Both the position numbers and the translations under genes were made by a program. This document shows, piece by piece, positions 7,654 to 15,406 of a stretch of DNA of 24,900 nucleotides. The stretch is from assembly GCA_012735285.1 (NCBI GenBank), contig JAAYHT010000256.1, forward strand, positions 1 to 24,900. Direction: 5' to 3'. The notes beneath the pieces are model-generated. The model ran no database searches. It was not told the DNA's origin and saw only the letters and a program-made list of their open reading frames with translations. Origin of the DNA: Clostridiales bacterium. Lineage in GTDB: Bacteria; Bacillota; Clostridia; Peptostreptococcales; Anaerovoracaceae. Within the stretch, counting starts at the first letter, position 1; each line of letters begins with the position of its first letter.

Positions 7654-8430
7654 ATGAGTTTAGTAGTATTTGAAAAAAAGGATCAGATTGGTATTGTTAA
7701 GATCAATCGTCCTGAAGCGATGAATTCACTAAATGAAGAGGTTTTGACAGAGCTTGAAAAAGCTGTAGATCAAGCAAATAATGATGCTGATGTGAATGTA
7801 ATAATTCTTACAGGAGAAGGCCGTGCTTTTGTTGCTGGAGCCGATATTGCCAAAATGCAACCCTTAGATGAAAAAGGTGGAATGGAATTTGGCAAACTTG
7901 GACAGAGAGTTTTCCGCAAGATTGAAACTCTTGAAAAACCAACAATAGCAGCAGTTAACGGCTTCGCCCTTGGAGGCGGATGCGAGCTTGCCATGGCATG
8001 TGACATGAGAATAGCAAGCGAAAAGGCCAAGTTCGGTCAGCCCGAGGTAGGTCTAGGTATTACTCCAGGTTATTCTGGAACCCAGAGGTTGCCCAGACTG
8101 GTTGGAAAGGCCAAAGCAATGGAATTGATCTTGACAGGTGACATTATCACTGCTGATGAAGCTTTAAAGATTGGACTGGTCAACAAGGTGGTTGAGCATG
8201 ATTCTTTACTTGATGAAGCAATGAATCTTGCTAATAGAATTTTAAAGAATGCTCCACTTGCTGTATGCTATTCTAAGAAAGCTATAGTTGAAGGTCTTGA
8301 GTTATGTGATATGGATCAAGCAATCGAAGTAGAGGCAAAACTTTTCGCTAAGTGCTTTGCAACTGAAGACCAAAAAGAAGGTATGAGCGCTTTCCTTGAA
8401 AAGAGAAAGCCGGAATTCAAGGGTAAATAA
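7654..8430 (+). CDS. crt: 3-hydroxybutyryl-CoA dehydratase (crotonase)
   Basis: A 258-residue enoyl-CoA hydratase of the crotonase family, expected to convert 3-hydroxybutyryl-CoA and crotonyl-CoA reversibly in the cytoplasm. Both catalytic glutamates of true hydratases are present: E111 in GGGCELAMACD and E131 in FGQPEVGLG. The oxyanion-hole loop AGAD is at residues 61-64, and PGYSGTQRLPRLVG follows. Keeping both Glu residues argues against an isomerase or decarboxylase. The gene begins 15 bases after pgi and is followed 31 bases later by 3-hydroxybutyryl-CoA dehydrogenase, the enzyme of the neighbouring step, which supports the C4 substrate. The usual clostridial partners bcd, etfA, etfB and thl are absent from this window. 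Confidence 0.92.
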   Translation: MSLVVFEKKDQIGIVKINRPEAMNSLNEEVLTELEKAVDQANNDADVNVIILTGEGRAFVAGADIAKMQPLDEKGGMEFGKLGQRVFRKIETLEKPTIAAVNGFALGGGCELAMACDMRIASEKAKFGQPEVGLGITPGYSGTQRLPRLVGKAKAMELILTGDIITADEALKIGLVNKVVEHDSLLDEAMNLANRILKNAPLAVCYSKKAIVEGLELCDMDQAIEVEAKLFAKCFATEDQKEGMSAFLEKRKPEFKGK

Positions 8431-8461
8431 TATAAATATTTATAGATTAGGAGGTTAAATA

Positions 8462-9310
8462 ATGAAAAAAATAGGAGTTTTAGGTACAGGCACCATGGGT
8501 GCAGGAATTATTCAGGTATTGGCACAGAATGGCTACGAGGTAGTTCTAAGAGCCAGAAGACAAACATCAATCGATAGAGGTATTGCAACTATTGAAAAGA
8601 ACCTCGACAGACTGATCGCAAAAGAAAAGCTTACCGAGGATGAAAAGAAAGAAGTAATGGGCCGCATTACCGGTTCAACTGATATTTCAATCGTAAAAGA
8701 TGCAGACCTTATTATCGAAGCAGCTACCGAAGATATGGAAGCTAAGAAAGCTCTTTTTGCTGAACTAGATGAACTTTGCAAACCTGAGACAATCTTTGCT
8801 ACAAACACTTCATCTCTTTCAATTACCGAGCTTGCTACAGCTACAAAGAGACCTGATAAAGTAATCGGTATGCATTTCTTTAATCCTGTACCTCTAATGA
8901 AGCTGGTAGAAATAATTAGAGGATTACCAACTTCAGATGAAACTGAAGAAACTATTATCAAATTAACAGAATCTCTAGGCAAGACACCTGTTAAGGTAAA
9001 AGAAGCTCCTGGTTTTGTTGTGAATAGAATATTAATTCCTATGGTAAACGAAGCTATCGGAGTTCTAGCAGACGGTATTGCAAGTGCAGAAGATATTGAT
9101 AGTGCTATGAAACTTGGCGCTAGCCATCCAATTGGACCACTTGCTTTAGCTGACTTAATAGGACTTGATGTATGCCTAGCTATCATGGAAGTACTTCACA
9201 GCGAATTTGGTGATTCTAAATACAGACCACATCCGCTGCTCAGAAAAATGGTACGCGGTGGCAAGTTAGGAAGAAAGACCGGAGAAGGATTCTTTGATTA
9301 TAGTAAATAA
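8462..9310 (+). CDS. hbd: 3-hydroxybutyryl-CoA dehydrogenase, possibly NADP-preferring
   Basis: Reduces acetoacetyl-CoA to (S)-3-hydroxybutyryl-CoA, or runs the reverse, in butyrate-type metabolism. The 282-residue length is exactly that usual for clostridial Hbd. The Rossmann motif GTGTMG is at 8-13. Catalytic residues are in place: S117 in TNTSSLS, H138 in GMHFFNP, E150, and N188 in FVVNRIL. The C-terminal GRKTGEGFFDYSK is typical. The loop after the second beta strand reads VVLRARRQ (27-34): residue 31, Asp in NAD-using relatives that read VVLRDI, is Ala followed by two Arg. That change suggests NADP(H). TAGGAGG before ATG 8462 gives a strong start. A terminator follows at 9343, closing the unit that began upstream. 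Confidence 0.95.
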   Translation: MKKIGVLGTGTMGAGIIQVLAQNGYEVVLRARRQTSIDRGIATIEKNLDRLIAKEKLTEDEKKEVMGRITGSTDISIVKDADLIIEAATEDMEAKKALFAELDELCKPETIFATNTSSLSITELATATKRPDKVIGMHFFNPVPLMKLVEIIRGLPTSDETEETIIKLTESLGKTPVKVKEAPGFVVNRILIPMVNEAIGVLADGIASAEDIDSAMKLGASHPIGPLALADLIGLDVCLAIMEVLHSEFGDSKYRPHPLLRKMVRGGKLGRKTGEGFFDYSK

Positions 9311-9342
9311 AGCTTGCATAATTCAGTTAAATTGTTTAAAAT

Positions 9343-9378
9343 GGCAAGGGTACGGATCTACCCTTGCTGTTTAATTTT
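9343..9378 (+). terminator. Intrinsic terminator after hbd
   Basis: GCAAGGGTA (9344-9352) pairs with TACCCTTGC (9359-9367), extended by a G-U pair, around a 6-base loop, followed by the T-rich TGTTTAATTTT. It closes the acyltransferase-to-hbd unit. Confidence 0.8.
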
Positions 9379-9471
9379 AAAGTAATCAAAAAGTAATATA
9401 AATTTCATTTTCTTTTTGGTTGAAAGGGTATATTATTGTTAGAGATTAATGAATAAAGGCGATAAATATCT

Positions 9472-10473
9472 ATGAAAGCAAGAAAAAATTCAGCAAAATC
9501 TAAAACTAAATCAGCGACAAGTACGTTCATAAGGTATTTTATAGTTACTTTTATAATCGGAGTAATAGTTATGACTCCTGTATCCTCATTTTTTGGCAGG
9601 GTGTCCGATATTCCGATTTTTGGTGAAACCGAGACTAATCTGATGGATGAAATGCCTGTTTTAGTCGATGAAGACAGTATATTCTTTGAGGCATTCCAGG
9701 ACAAGAATAGGATTAATGTATTATTAATGGGCATAAACCAAAATTTAGCTGATACTATTATGGTGGCAAGCTTTGACTACGATGCCAAGCATGTAGACCT
9801 TATTTCCATACCAAGGGATACTTATTATCATAGAAATGGGTATTATAACCCAGGAGCTTTGAAAATTAATGCCATATATCAAAATACTCATGAACCTTTA
9901 GAAACCGCAATAGCTGTAAGCGAGCTGCTCTTAGGCATGCCTATTCACTGCTACGCTATTGTTGATTACGAAGGCATTAAGAAGATTGTTGAAACAATGG
10001 GAGGCGTACCAATGCATATTCCCTTTGACATGAAGTACAGTGACCCTACGGATAAACCGCCTCTGTATATTAACATTCCAGCTGGTGATCAGGTGCTTGA
10101 CGGTGAGCATGCCGTTCAGTTCATACGCTACAGAAAAGGCTACAGAGAAGGGGATATCGGCCGTATCAAAGCTCAACAGGAATTCATGAAATCAGCATTT
10201 AGGCAGATGCTTGGATTTGACCTTCCGAAAATAACTAAGGTAATTGTTGAAAATATTGAGTCGGATATTACTCTTGGCACTGCAATGAAAATTGCTAAAA
10301 AAGCTGTGGGTATGAGTTCGGATAGTATTGAAACCTATATCATGCCTCATACATTGCAGGGCGAAGCACCTTATTACGTATATCCTGACAGCGAAGGTAT
10401 CGCTGAAATGATAGCTCAGATATATTCTATTGAACCTGAAACTACTCCAGAAGAAGACGAAGCAGATCAGTAG
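9472..10473 (+). CDS. LytR-CpsA-Psr (LCP) family cell-wall polymer ligase
   Basis: A 333-residue membrane-anchored protein: basic N-terminus, one membrane segment (about 19-41), then an extracytoplasmic LCP domain. Recognisable blocks are NVLLMGINQNLADT (82-95), ISIPRDTYY with R115-D116, KINAIY, GGVPMHIPFDM, GEHAVQFIRYRK and GRIKAQQEF. LCP enzymes move wall teichoic acids, capsules or secondary wall polymers from a lipid carrier to peptidoglycan. The first block is unusual: most members have G-x-D-x-R and RSDT, here N89, N91 and LADT, so two charged residues thought to bind the pyrophosphate are absent. The second block and the rest are normal. It is followed 25 bases on by an SLH-domain protein that could bind a wall polymer. 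The upstream ribosome site (AAAGGCGA) is weak. Confidence 0.88.
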   Translation: MKARKNSAKSKTKSATSTFIRYFIVTFIIGVIVMTPVSSFFGRVSDIPIFGETETNLMDEMPVLVDEDSIFFEAFQDKNRINVLLMGINQNLADTIMVASFDYDAKHVDLISIPRDTYYHRNGYYNPGALKINAIYQNTHEPLETAIAVSELLLGMPIHCYAIVDYEGIKKIVETMGGVPMHIPFDMKYSDPTDKPPLYINIPAGDQVLDGEHAVQFIRYRKGYREGDIGRIKAQQEFMKSAFRQMLGFDLPKITKVIVENIESDITLGTAMKIAKKAVGMSSDSIETYIMPHTLQGEAPYYVYPDSEGIAEMIAQIYSIEPETTPEEDEADQ

Positions 10474-10498
10474 TTCCCTTTGGGAAAAGGAAAGATTT

Positions 10499-11608
10499 AT
10501 GAAAAGATTATATTCTGTCTTAATTATTTGCATAATATTATTATGTACATCATTTTATAATCCCCATGTTAATGCAAATAGTTCCCGAGATTTTATTGAT
10601 GTTAGCGATAATTACTGGGGGAAAGATTTTATTGACTTTGCATCTGAAATCGGGATTATAGCCGGCTATCCTGTGGATGGAGACAGGTATAAGTTTATGC
10701 CTGAGGCCAATGTAACCAAAGAAGAATCCCTGCAGATGATTTATAAGGCTGTTACAAACTCCGGTTTAAGAAAGACCTATGATATAGGATCAAAGTATGA
10801 AGACTTGCTTGCTTCTAATATGATCGGTGAATGGGCATGGGAGTGTGTATCATTTGGCCTTGAATTTGATATAATAAATAAGGATGAGCTTGCTGGATTT
10901 CGTGATGATTTTGGAAGATCCATGCCTGCTTCAAGGGAAGAGGTTGCCCGTTGGACTGCTAGGGCAATAGATAGAAAATTAATGCCGGCCACATCCTTGG
11001 ATTATATTGATAAGGACAATATTTCAAAAGAAAACCTAGTTTATGTTGACTTGCTTCACCGAATGTCTATAATGATAGGTGATAATCTAGGTAAATTTAA
11101 TGCCAAAGATAGTATAAGAAGGGTTGAATTCGCCGTAATCTGTACCCGCGTATACGACCTTGCTGAATCTCCCTATAATATAGACGCTGAGAATCGCTCA
11201 TATCAAGGCGTTATCACTGGAATAGATAAAGAAAGTGGGAAAATATTTCTAAAGCAATTAGATGGATCTGTAAGGCTCATCGATTATGAGAAGAATGCCC
11301 AATTTATAATAGATGGAGTAACTGAATATAATATTGACAAGATCCCCAGAGATAGCAATCTAATTATTGCCTGGGGTCCATATAACCAAATTCATATAAA
11401 CACCGAGGTAATGCTTGCAGAAGCTAGGGTACAAAATATTAATTCATTAGATAGCAGCTGTTCAGAACTAGCACTTCGTCTACCTGACGGAAATATCGTA
11501 TATTATTTTACAGATCGGGAAACATTCTTCATAAATGAAATTAAAAAGAATGATGATATTATTTTCATTGCTGATGGTATAATAATTATTGAGATATTAA
11601 ATCAATAA
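10499..11608 (+). CDS. Secreted S-layer homology (SLH) domain protein
   Basis: A 369-residue exported protein. The signal peptide spans residues 1-26, with probable cleavage after V-N-A. Three SLH-like units follow: FIDVSDNYWGKDFI to about residue 85, a diverged second unit (about 90-145), and a third (about 155-215) with NAKDSIRRVEFAVICTRVYD. SLH domains bind secondary cell-wall polymers, so the protein should sit on the outer face of the wall. The C-terminal ~140 residues are beta-rich and appear to hold two related units, each with a Val-Ile turn, a Leu-x-Asp-Gly hairpin and a Tyr/Phe strand. I cannot name that part. The start ATG 10499 lies after AAAAGGAAAG and is followed by the signal peptide; a frame from 10430 would overlap the LCP gene. 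Role unknown, perhaps wall-linked scaffold. Confidence 0.8.
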   Translation: MKRLYSVLIICIILLCTSFYNPHVNANSSRDFIDVSDNYWGKDFIDFASEIGIIAGYPVDGDRYKFMPEANVTKEESLQMIYKAVTNSGLRKTYDIGSKYEDLLASNMIGEWAWECVSFGLEFDIINKDELAGFRDDFGRSMPASREEVARWTARAIDRKLMPATSLDYIDKDNISKENLVYVDLLHRMSIMIGDNLGKFNAKDSIRRVEFAVICTRVYDLAESPYNIDAENRSYQGVITGIDKESGKIFLKQLDGSVRLIDYEKNAQFIIDGVTEYNIDKIPRDSNLIIAWGPYNQIHINTEVMLAEARVQNINSLDSSCSELALRLPDGNIVYYFTDRETFFINEIKKNDDIIFIADGIIIIEILNQ

Positions 11609-11683
11609 TAGGGTCGGATTATCTGTCTTTATTCTTAATTATAAGTTTAATTCTGCTTAAAATGAAGAGGAGTAAATGGTACT

Positions 11684-13120
11684 ATGTCAAGTACAAATCT
11701 TATGGATTATGAGATTCTCAAATCAAAAAAAGTAGTGGAATTAAGGGAAATTGCCAAAACTCTTAAAATTCCGCGTTACCAGTCTATGAAGAAGGCCGAG
11801 CTGATTGAGGCAATAGCCTCAGCTGGTGTCTCTGAGGAAGGCTCTCAACCGGAGCCTCAAGAAGTCGAAGAAAAAAAGCCAAAGAGGGGTAGACCGAAAA
11901 AGCTGAAAGAAGAGGCGGAGCAAAAGGCAGAAGAAGATGAAAAAGAAGAGGAAGGCGAAAAGGAAAAGCCTTCTGTAAAGGTAACAAAGTATGAGCCAAG
12001 TGAAGATAGACCAGAAGTAGAAGGGATACTAGAAATTGCGGACGGAGGATTTGGCTTTCTGCGTTTCCATAACTTCTTAACCAGCGATCAGGACGTCTAT
12101 GTTTCTCCTTCTCAAATAAGGAGGTTTAATCTAAAGACTGGAGATAAAGTTAAGGGGATTGCGAGAAAACCCAATGAGGGTGAAAAATTTGGTGCAATCC
12201 TATATGTCAAAGAGGTTAACAACGATGAACCTGGCGTAGCAATCAGGAGACCTCAATTTGAAGATCTAACTCCTATCTTCCCTAATGAACGCATTTCTCT
12301 AGAAAACGGATCAACAGAACTATCTATGCGTCTTATAGATTTAGTTGCCCCAATCGGTAAAGGACAAAGAGGACTGATTGTAGCCCCACCAAAAGCGGGG
12401 AAGACTGTGCTGTTGAAAAAAGTTGCATCAAGTATAGAGAAAATGTATCCTGATATCGAGCTGATTGTACTTCTAGTCGATGAAAGACCTGAAGAAGTAA
12501 CTGATATGCAGCGCTCTATAGCAGGTGAAGTAATATATTCAACATTTGATGAGCTGCCCACAAACCATGTAAAGGTTGCTGAAATGGTTTTGGCAAGGGC
12601 CCAGCGCCTTGTAGAACATGGCCGGGATGTTGTAATCCTATTAGATAGCTTAACAAGGCTAGCTCGAGCATATAACCTGGTTGTTCCACCATCAGGAAGG
12701 ACCCTTTCAGGTGGTTTAGATCCGGGGGCTCTTCACAAACCTAAGAAATTCTTTGGAGCAGCCCGTAATGTGGAAGAGGGAGGAAGTATTACAATCCTTG
12801 CCACTGCCCTAATAGAAACTGGCAGCCGTATGGATGAAATGATATACGAAGAGTTTAAAGGTACGGGTAATATGGAACTTCATCTTGATAGAAAACTATC
12901 AGAGAAACGCATATTCCCTGCTATAAATTTAAATAAATCGGGCACAAGAAGAGAAGAACTGCTAATGTCTCAGGATGAATTAGAGGCAATATGGTATATG
13001 CGGCGTGCATTAGCTAATTCAGGCACTCAGGAAGTTACTGAGGCGATCATCGATCATCTTTCACATACCAGGACCAATCGGGACTTTATAGAAATAATTA
13101 AGAAAACGAGATTTGAGTAG
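11684..13120 (+). CDS. rho: Transcription termination factor Rho
   Basis: A 478-residue RNA-dependent ATPase/helicase that ends transcription. The Rho N-terminal helical domain covers residues 8-48, and a cold-shock-like RNA-binding domain about 114-180 (GFGFLRF). The RecA-type motor has Walker A PPKAGKT (235-241, K240) and Walker B VVILLD (D321), then SGGLDPGALHKPKKFF and GTGNMELHLDR. Between the first two domains, residues 49-113 form a highly charged insertion of Lys and Glu with an AT-hook-like KRGRPKK at 67-73. Insertions at this point are common in Rho of Clostridia and Actinobacteria. AGAGGAG precedes ATG 11684. The 75-base gap before the gene shows no clear promoter, so it may be cotranscribed with the SLH gene. 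DUF1385 follows after two bases. Confidence 0.98.
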   Translation: MSSTNLMDYEILKSKKVVELREIAKTLKIPRYQSMKKAELIEAIASAGVSEEGSQPEPQEVEEKKPKRGRPKKLKEEAEQKAEEDEKEEEGEKEKPSVKVTKYEPSEDRPEVEGILEIADGGFGFLRFHNFLTSDQDVYVSPSQIRRFNLKTGDKVKGIARKPNEGEKFGAILYVKEVNNDEPGVAIRRPQFEDLTPIFPNERISLENGSTELSMRLIDLVAPIGKGQRGLIVAPPKAGKTVLLKKVASSIEKMYPDIELIVLLVDERPEEVTDMQRSIAGEVIYSTFDELPTNHVKVAEMVLARAQRLVEHGRDVVILLDSLTRLARAYNLVVPPSGRTLSGGLDPGALHKPKKFFGAARNVEEGGSITILATALIETGSRMDEMIYEEFKGTGNMELHLDRKLSEKRIFPAINLNKSGTRREELLMSQDELEAIWYMRRALANSGTQEVTEAIIDHLSHTRTNRDFIEIIKKTRFE

Positions 13121-13122
13121 CC

Positions 13123-14136
13123 ATGGATCTAAAAAAAATATTTCGAAAAGACGCTTGTCCGACTAAGATCGGAGGACAAGCTGTTTTGCAAGGCATAATG
13201 ATGAAGGGTGAAGATCGTACCGCCGTTGTCGTTCGCAAACCAAAGGGTGATTTGCATATAAAGATTGAGCCTCTAAAAGAGAAGACTAAGCTACAGAAGA
13301 TTCCCCTTTTTAGAGGGGTATTCATATTTGTGGAGGCTTTAGTAACAGGAACAAAGACCCTGCTTTATTCCGCCGAGGTGCTGGAGAATGCAGAAGGTGG
13401 GGAAAAATATGAGCCTGATAGATTGACTAAATGGATGATAAAGAGCTTTGGTGAAAAGGTTACACTGGATATTATGCTCTATTCCTCTGTAGTCCTGGCA
13501 ATTCTCTTTACCGTCGGCGTTTTTATAATCCTGCCTACCTGGATTGTTAATTTTTTTAGTAATGTCACTGGAAATGAAATAGTTCTCAACCTGATTGAAG
13601 GTATAGTGCGTATTTTCATGTTCGTCATATATATTCTCGCAATATCCAGAATGAAGGATATCAGGACGGTATTTCAATACCATGGGGCTGAACATAAGTG
13701 TATACACTGTTTTGAAAGTGGGCGGGAATTGACAACAGAAAACTGTCAGGAATTTGAGACCCTTCATCCAAGGTGTGGGACAAGCTTTTTAATGTTTGTA
13801 ATGGTAATAAGCCTTTTGCTGTTTTCGCTTTTGGGATGGCCAAATTTATTATTACGCATAGGTTCAAGAATTATTTTAATACCTGTAGTAGCAGGCCTAT
13901 CTTATGAGCTCCTTCGCCTAGCAGGGAGAGGGGATACACTGCTTATTAAAATACTAAGCATTCCAGGTTTGGCTTTGCAGAAATTGACTACAGTTGAACC
14001 TGATGAGGAACAGTTAGAAGTAGCCATAGCGGCTATGAAGGCTGTAATAAATAAAGATGGGCCTAAGCAATTTGTTGGAAATACCGATATAGAGGGCAAT
14101 CTTATCCCCGAGAACGAAGGAGAGGCAAGTGAATGA
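13123..14136 (+). CDS. DUF1385 family membrane protein (YqhQ-like)
   Basis: A 337-residue protein with the family signature GGQAVLQGIMMKG (17-29), at least four membrane segments between about 110 and 270, and the conserved YHGAEHKC (186-193) and HPRCGTSF (215-222). H187, E190, H191, H215 and C218 could bind a metal, which is the usual guess for this family, but no function is established. The start lies only 2 bases after the rho stop codon, with no clear ribosome site, so translation is probably coupled to rho. Its stop overlaps the prmC start by four bases. Its position beside rho, prmC and prfA is common in Firmicutes. Confidence 0.88.
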   Translation: MDLKKIFRKDACPTKIGGQAVLQGIMMKGEDRTAVVVRKPKGDLHIKIEPLKEKTKLQKIPLFRGVFIFVEALVTGTKTLLYSAEVLENAEGGEKYEPDRLTKWMIKSFGEKVTLDIMLYSSVVLAILFTVGVFIILPTWIVNFFSNVTGNEIVLNLIEGIVRIFMFVIYILAISRMKDIRTVFQYHGAEHKCIHCFESGRELTTENCQEFETLHPRCGTSFLMFVMVISLLLFSLLGWPNLLLRIGSRIILIPVVAGLSYELLRLAGRGDTLLIKILSIPGLALQKLTTVEPDEEQLEVAIAAMKAVINKDGPKQFVGNTDIEGNLIPENEGEASE

Positions 14137-15035
14137 GCTTATTGCTAAAAGACATTTTAAATATTGCAGAAACAAGATTTAAAGATGCAGGTTGCTTGAC
14201 TCCTAGATTAGATGCTGAAATCCTTTTTTGCCACTTAATAAAAAGGGATAGAAGTTATCTTTTTCTACACTACGGTGATGAAGTAACTGAAAAGACCTGC
14301 GAAGAATATTTTAAATTAATCGATCTCAGGGCAAGCGGTAAACCAGTTCAATACATAATAGGCTATCAGGAATTCATGGGCCTGAAATTTATTGTTAACG
14401 AGAGTGTACTAATTCCCAGACAGGATACAGAGCTATTAGTAGAGACTGCAATAGATGAGCTTAGAAAAATGAAGATACCTATTGGAGGCCTGGATGTTCT
14501 TGATCTATGCTGCGGAAGCGGGGCAATTGCAGTTAGCCTAGCATATCATATGAAAGGTTCAAAGATTAAAATAATGGCCTCTGACGTCAGCGCCCAAGCC
14601 ATAGAAGTTGCCAAGTCAAATGCAAAGAACAATGGTGTTTCTGATATGATTGATTTTAAAGTTGGAGATCTGTTTGGACCCTTTCCAAAAAACCGCAAGG
14701 GAAAGGGCAAAAAACAGTTTAACCTGATAATCAGTAACCCCCCCTATATTAAAACCGATGACCTGTCTACTCTTATGAGAGAAGTCAGGGAACACGAGCC
14801 TATGCTAGCATTAGATGGTGGTGATGACGGTTTAGATTTCTATAGGAGAATAATAAATGAAGCCCATTCATATCTTAAGCCAGGAGGAGTTTTGCTATTA
14901 GAGATTGGTTATGATCAAGGGCAAAGTGTTCCAGATTTAATAAGGAATACTGGCTATTACAATGAACCTAAAGTATTAAAAGATTTAGCAGGACATAACC
15001 GCGTCGTATTAACAGAAGCAAAGCATCAAAATTAA
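14133..15035 (+). CDS. prmC: Release factor glutamine N5-methyltransferase
   Basis: Methylates the glutamine of the GGQ motif in class I release factors, using S-adenosylmethionine, to allow efficient peptide release. The 300-residue protein has an N-terminal helical release-factor-binding domain (about 1-100), QYIIGYQEFMG, the SAM-binding DLCCGSG at 124-130 and the catalytic NPPY at 202-205. A lysine-rich stretch (KNRKGKGKK, about 186-194) just before NPPY is longer and more basic than I expect. The start codon overlaps the DUF1385 stop (ATGA), so translation is coupled. Its substrate, release factor 1, is encoded by prfA less than 400 bases downstream. Confidence 0.95.
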   Translation: MSLLLKDILNIAETRFKDAGCLTPRLDAEILFCHLIKRDRSYLFLHYGDEVTEKTCEEYFKLIDLRASGKPVQYIIGYQEFMGLKFIVNESVLIPRQDTELLVETAIDELRKMKIPIGGLDVLDLCCGSGAIAVSLAYHMKGSKIKIMASDVSAQAIEVAKSNAKNNGVSDMIDFKVGDLFGPFPKNRKGKGKKQFNLIISNPPYIKTDDLSTLMREVREHEPMLALDGGDDGLDFYRRIINEAHSYLKPGGVLLLEIGYDQGQSVPDLIRNTGYYNEPKVLKDLAGHNRVVLTEAKHQN

Positions 15036-15043
15036 AAAAATAC

Positions 15044-15072
15044 TTGCTTATAATCAATGCTTATGCTAACAT
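15044..15072 (+). promoter_or_regulatory. Promoter of rpmE
   Basis: TTGCTT (15044-15049) and TAACAT (15067-15072) are 17 bases apart in the gap between prmC and rpmE. Transcription would start near 15079, giving a leader of about 60 bases. Confidence 0.5.
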
Positions 15073-15137
15073 ATAGTAGTTGTCGATACGAATAAAAATG
15101 AAGATTGATTGGATAGATTATAAGGAAGGTGAGAATG

Positions 15138-15338
15138 ATGAAACAGGGAATCCATCCTAAATATGTGGAATGTAAGGTTACATGTGCATGTGGTAACGAG
15201 TTTATGACTGAATCGACTAAAGAAGAAATTAGACTGGATGTTTGTTCTTCTTGCCACCCATACTTTACAGGGCAGCAGAAGTTCGTCAACCGTGGTGGAC
15301 GTGTCGAAAAGTTCAAGAAAAAGTTCAACATTGATTAA
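15138..15338 (+). CDS. rpmE: Ribosomal protein L31, zinc-binding type
   Basis: A 66-residue protein of the large ribosomal subunit. It is the zinc-binding form: C16-x-C18 and C36-x2-C39 (VCSSCHPYFTG) fit the four-Cys site. C12 is an extra cysteine. Zinc-type L31 can act as a zinc store and be replaced by a Cys-free paralogue under zinc shortage. The start is taken at ATG 15138, because known L31 proteins begin MK-x-x-IHP and AAGGTGAG stands just upstream; ATG 15135 and GTG 15129 are in frame alternatives. It has its own promoter and terminator. Confidence 0.95.
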   Translation: MKQGIHPKYVECKVTCACGNEFMTESTKEEIRLDVCSSCHPYFTGQQKFVNRGGRVEKFKKKFNID

Positions 15339-15346
15339 GAATAAAG

Positions 15347-15374
15347 AACCGGAAATCCACTTCCGGTTTTTTTT
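15347..15374 (+). terminator. Intrinsic terminator after rpmE
   Basis: AACCGGAA (15347-15354) pairs with TTCCGGTT (15361-15368) around a 6-base loop, followed by a continuous run of T to 15374. It separates rpmE from prfA by only 32 bases, so prfA either has a promoter very close to its start or depends on read-through. Confidence 0.85.
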
Positions 15375-15406
15375 GAAAAGATATGTTGATAGGAGCTGAG
15401 GTATAG

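Noticed and set aside
8533..9186. A 217-codon open frame on the minus strand opposite hbd
   Set aside because: Its translation is rich in Ser, Ile and Phe with no motif, and it lies wholly opposite a clear hbd gene with all catalytic residues; it is a by-product of codon use.
13339..13767. A 142-codon minus-strand frame opposite the DUF1385 gene
   Set aside because: No recognisable domain or ribosome site, and it overlaps the conserved DUF1385 signature on the other strand.
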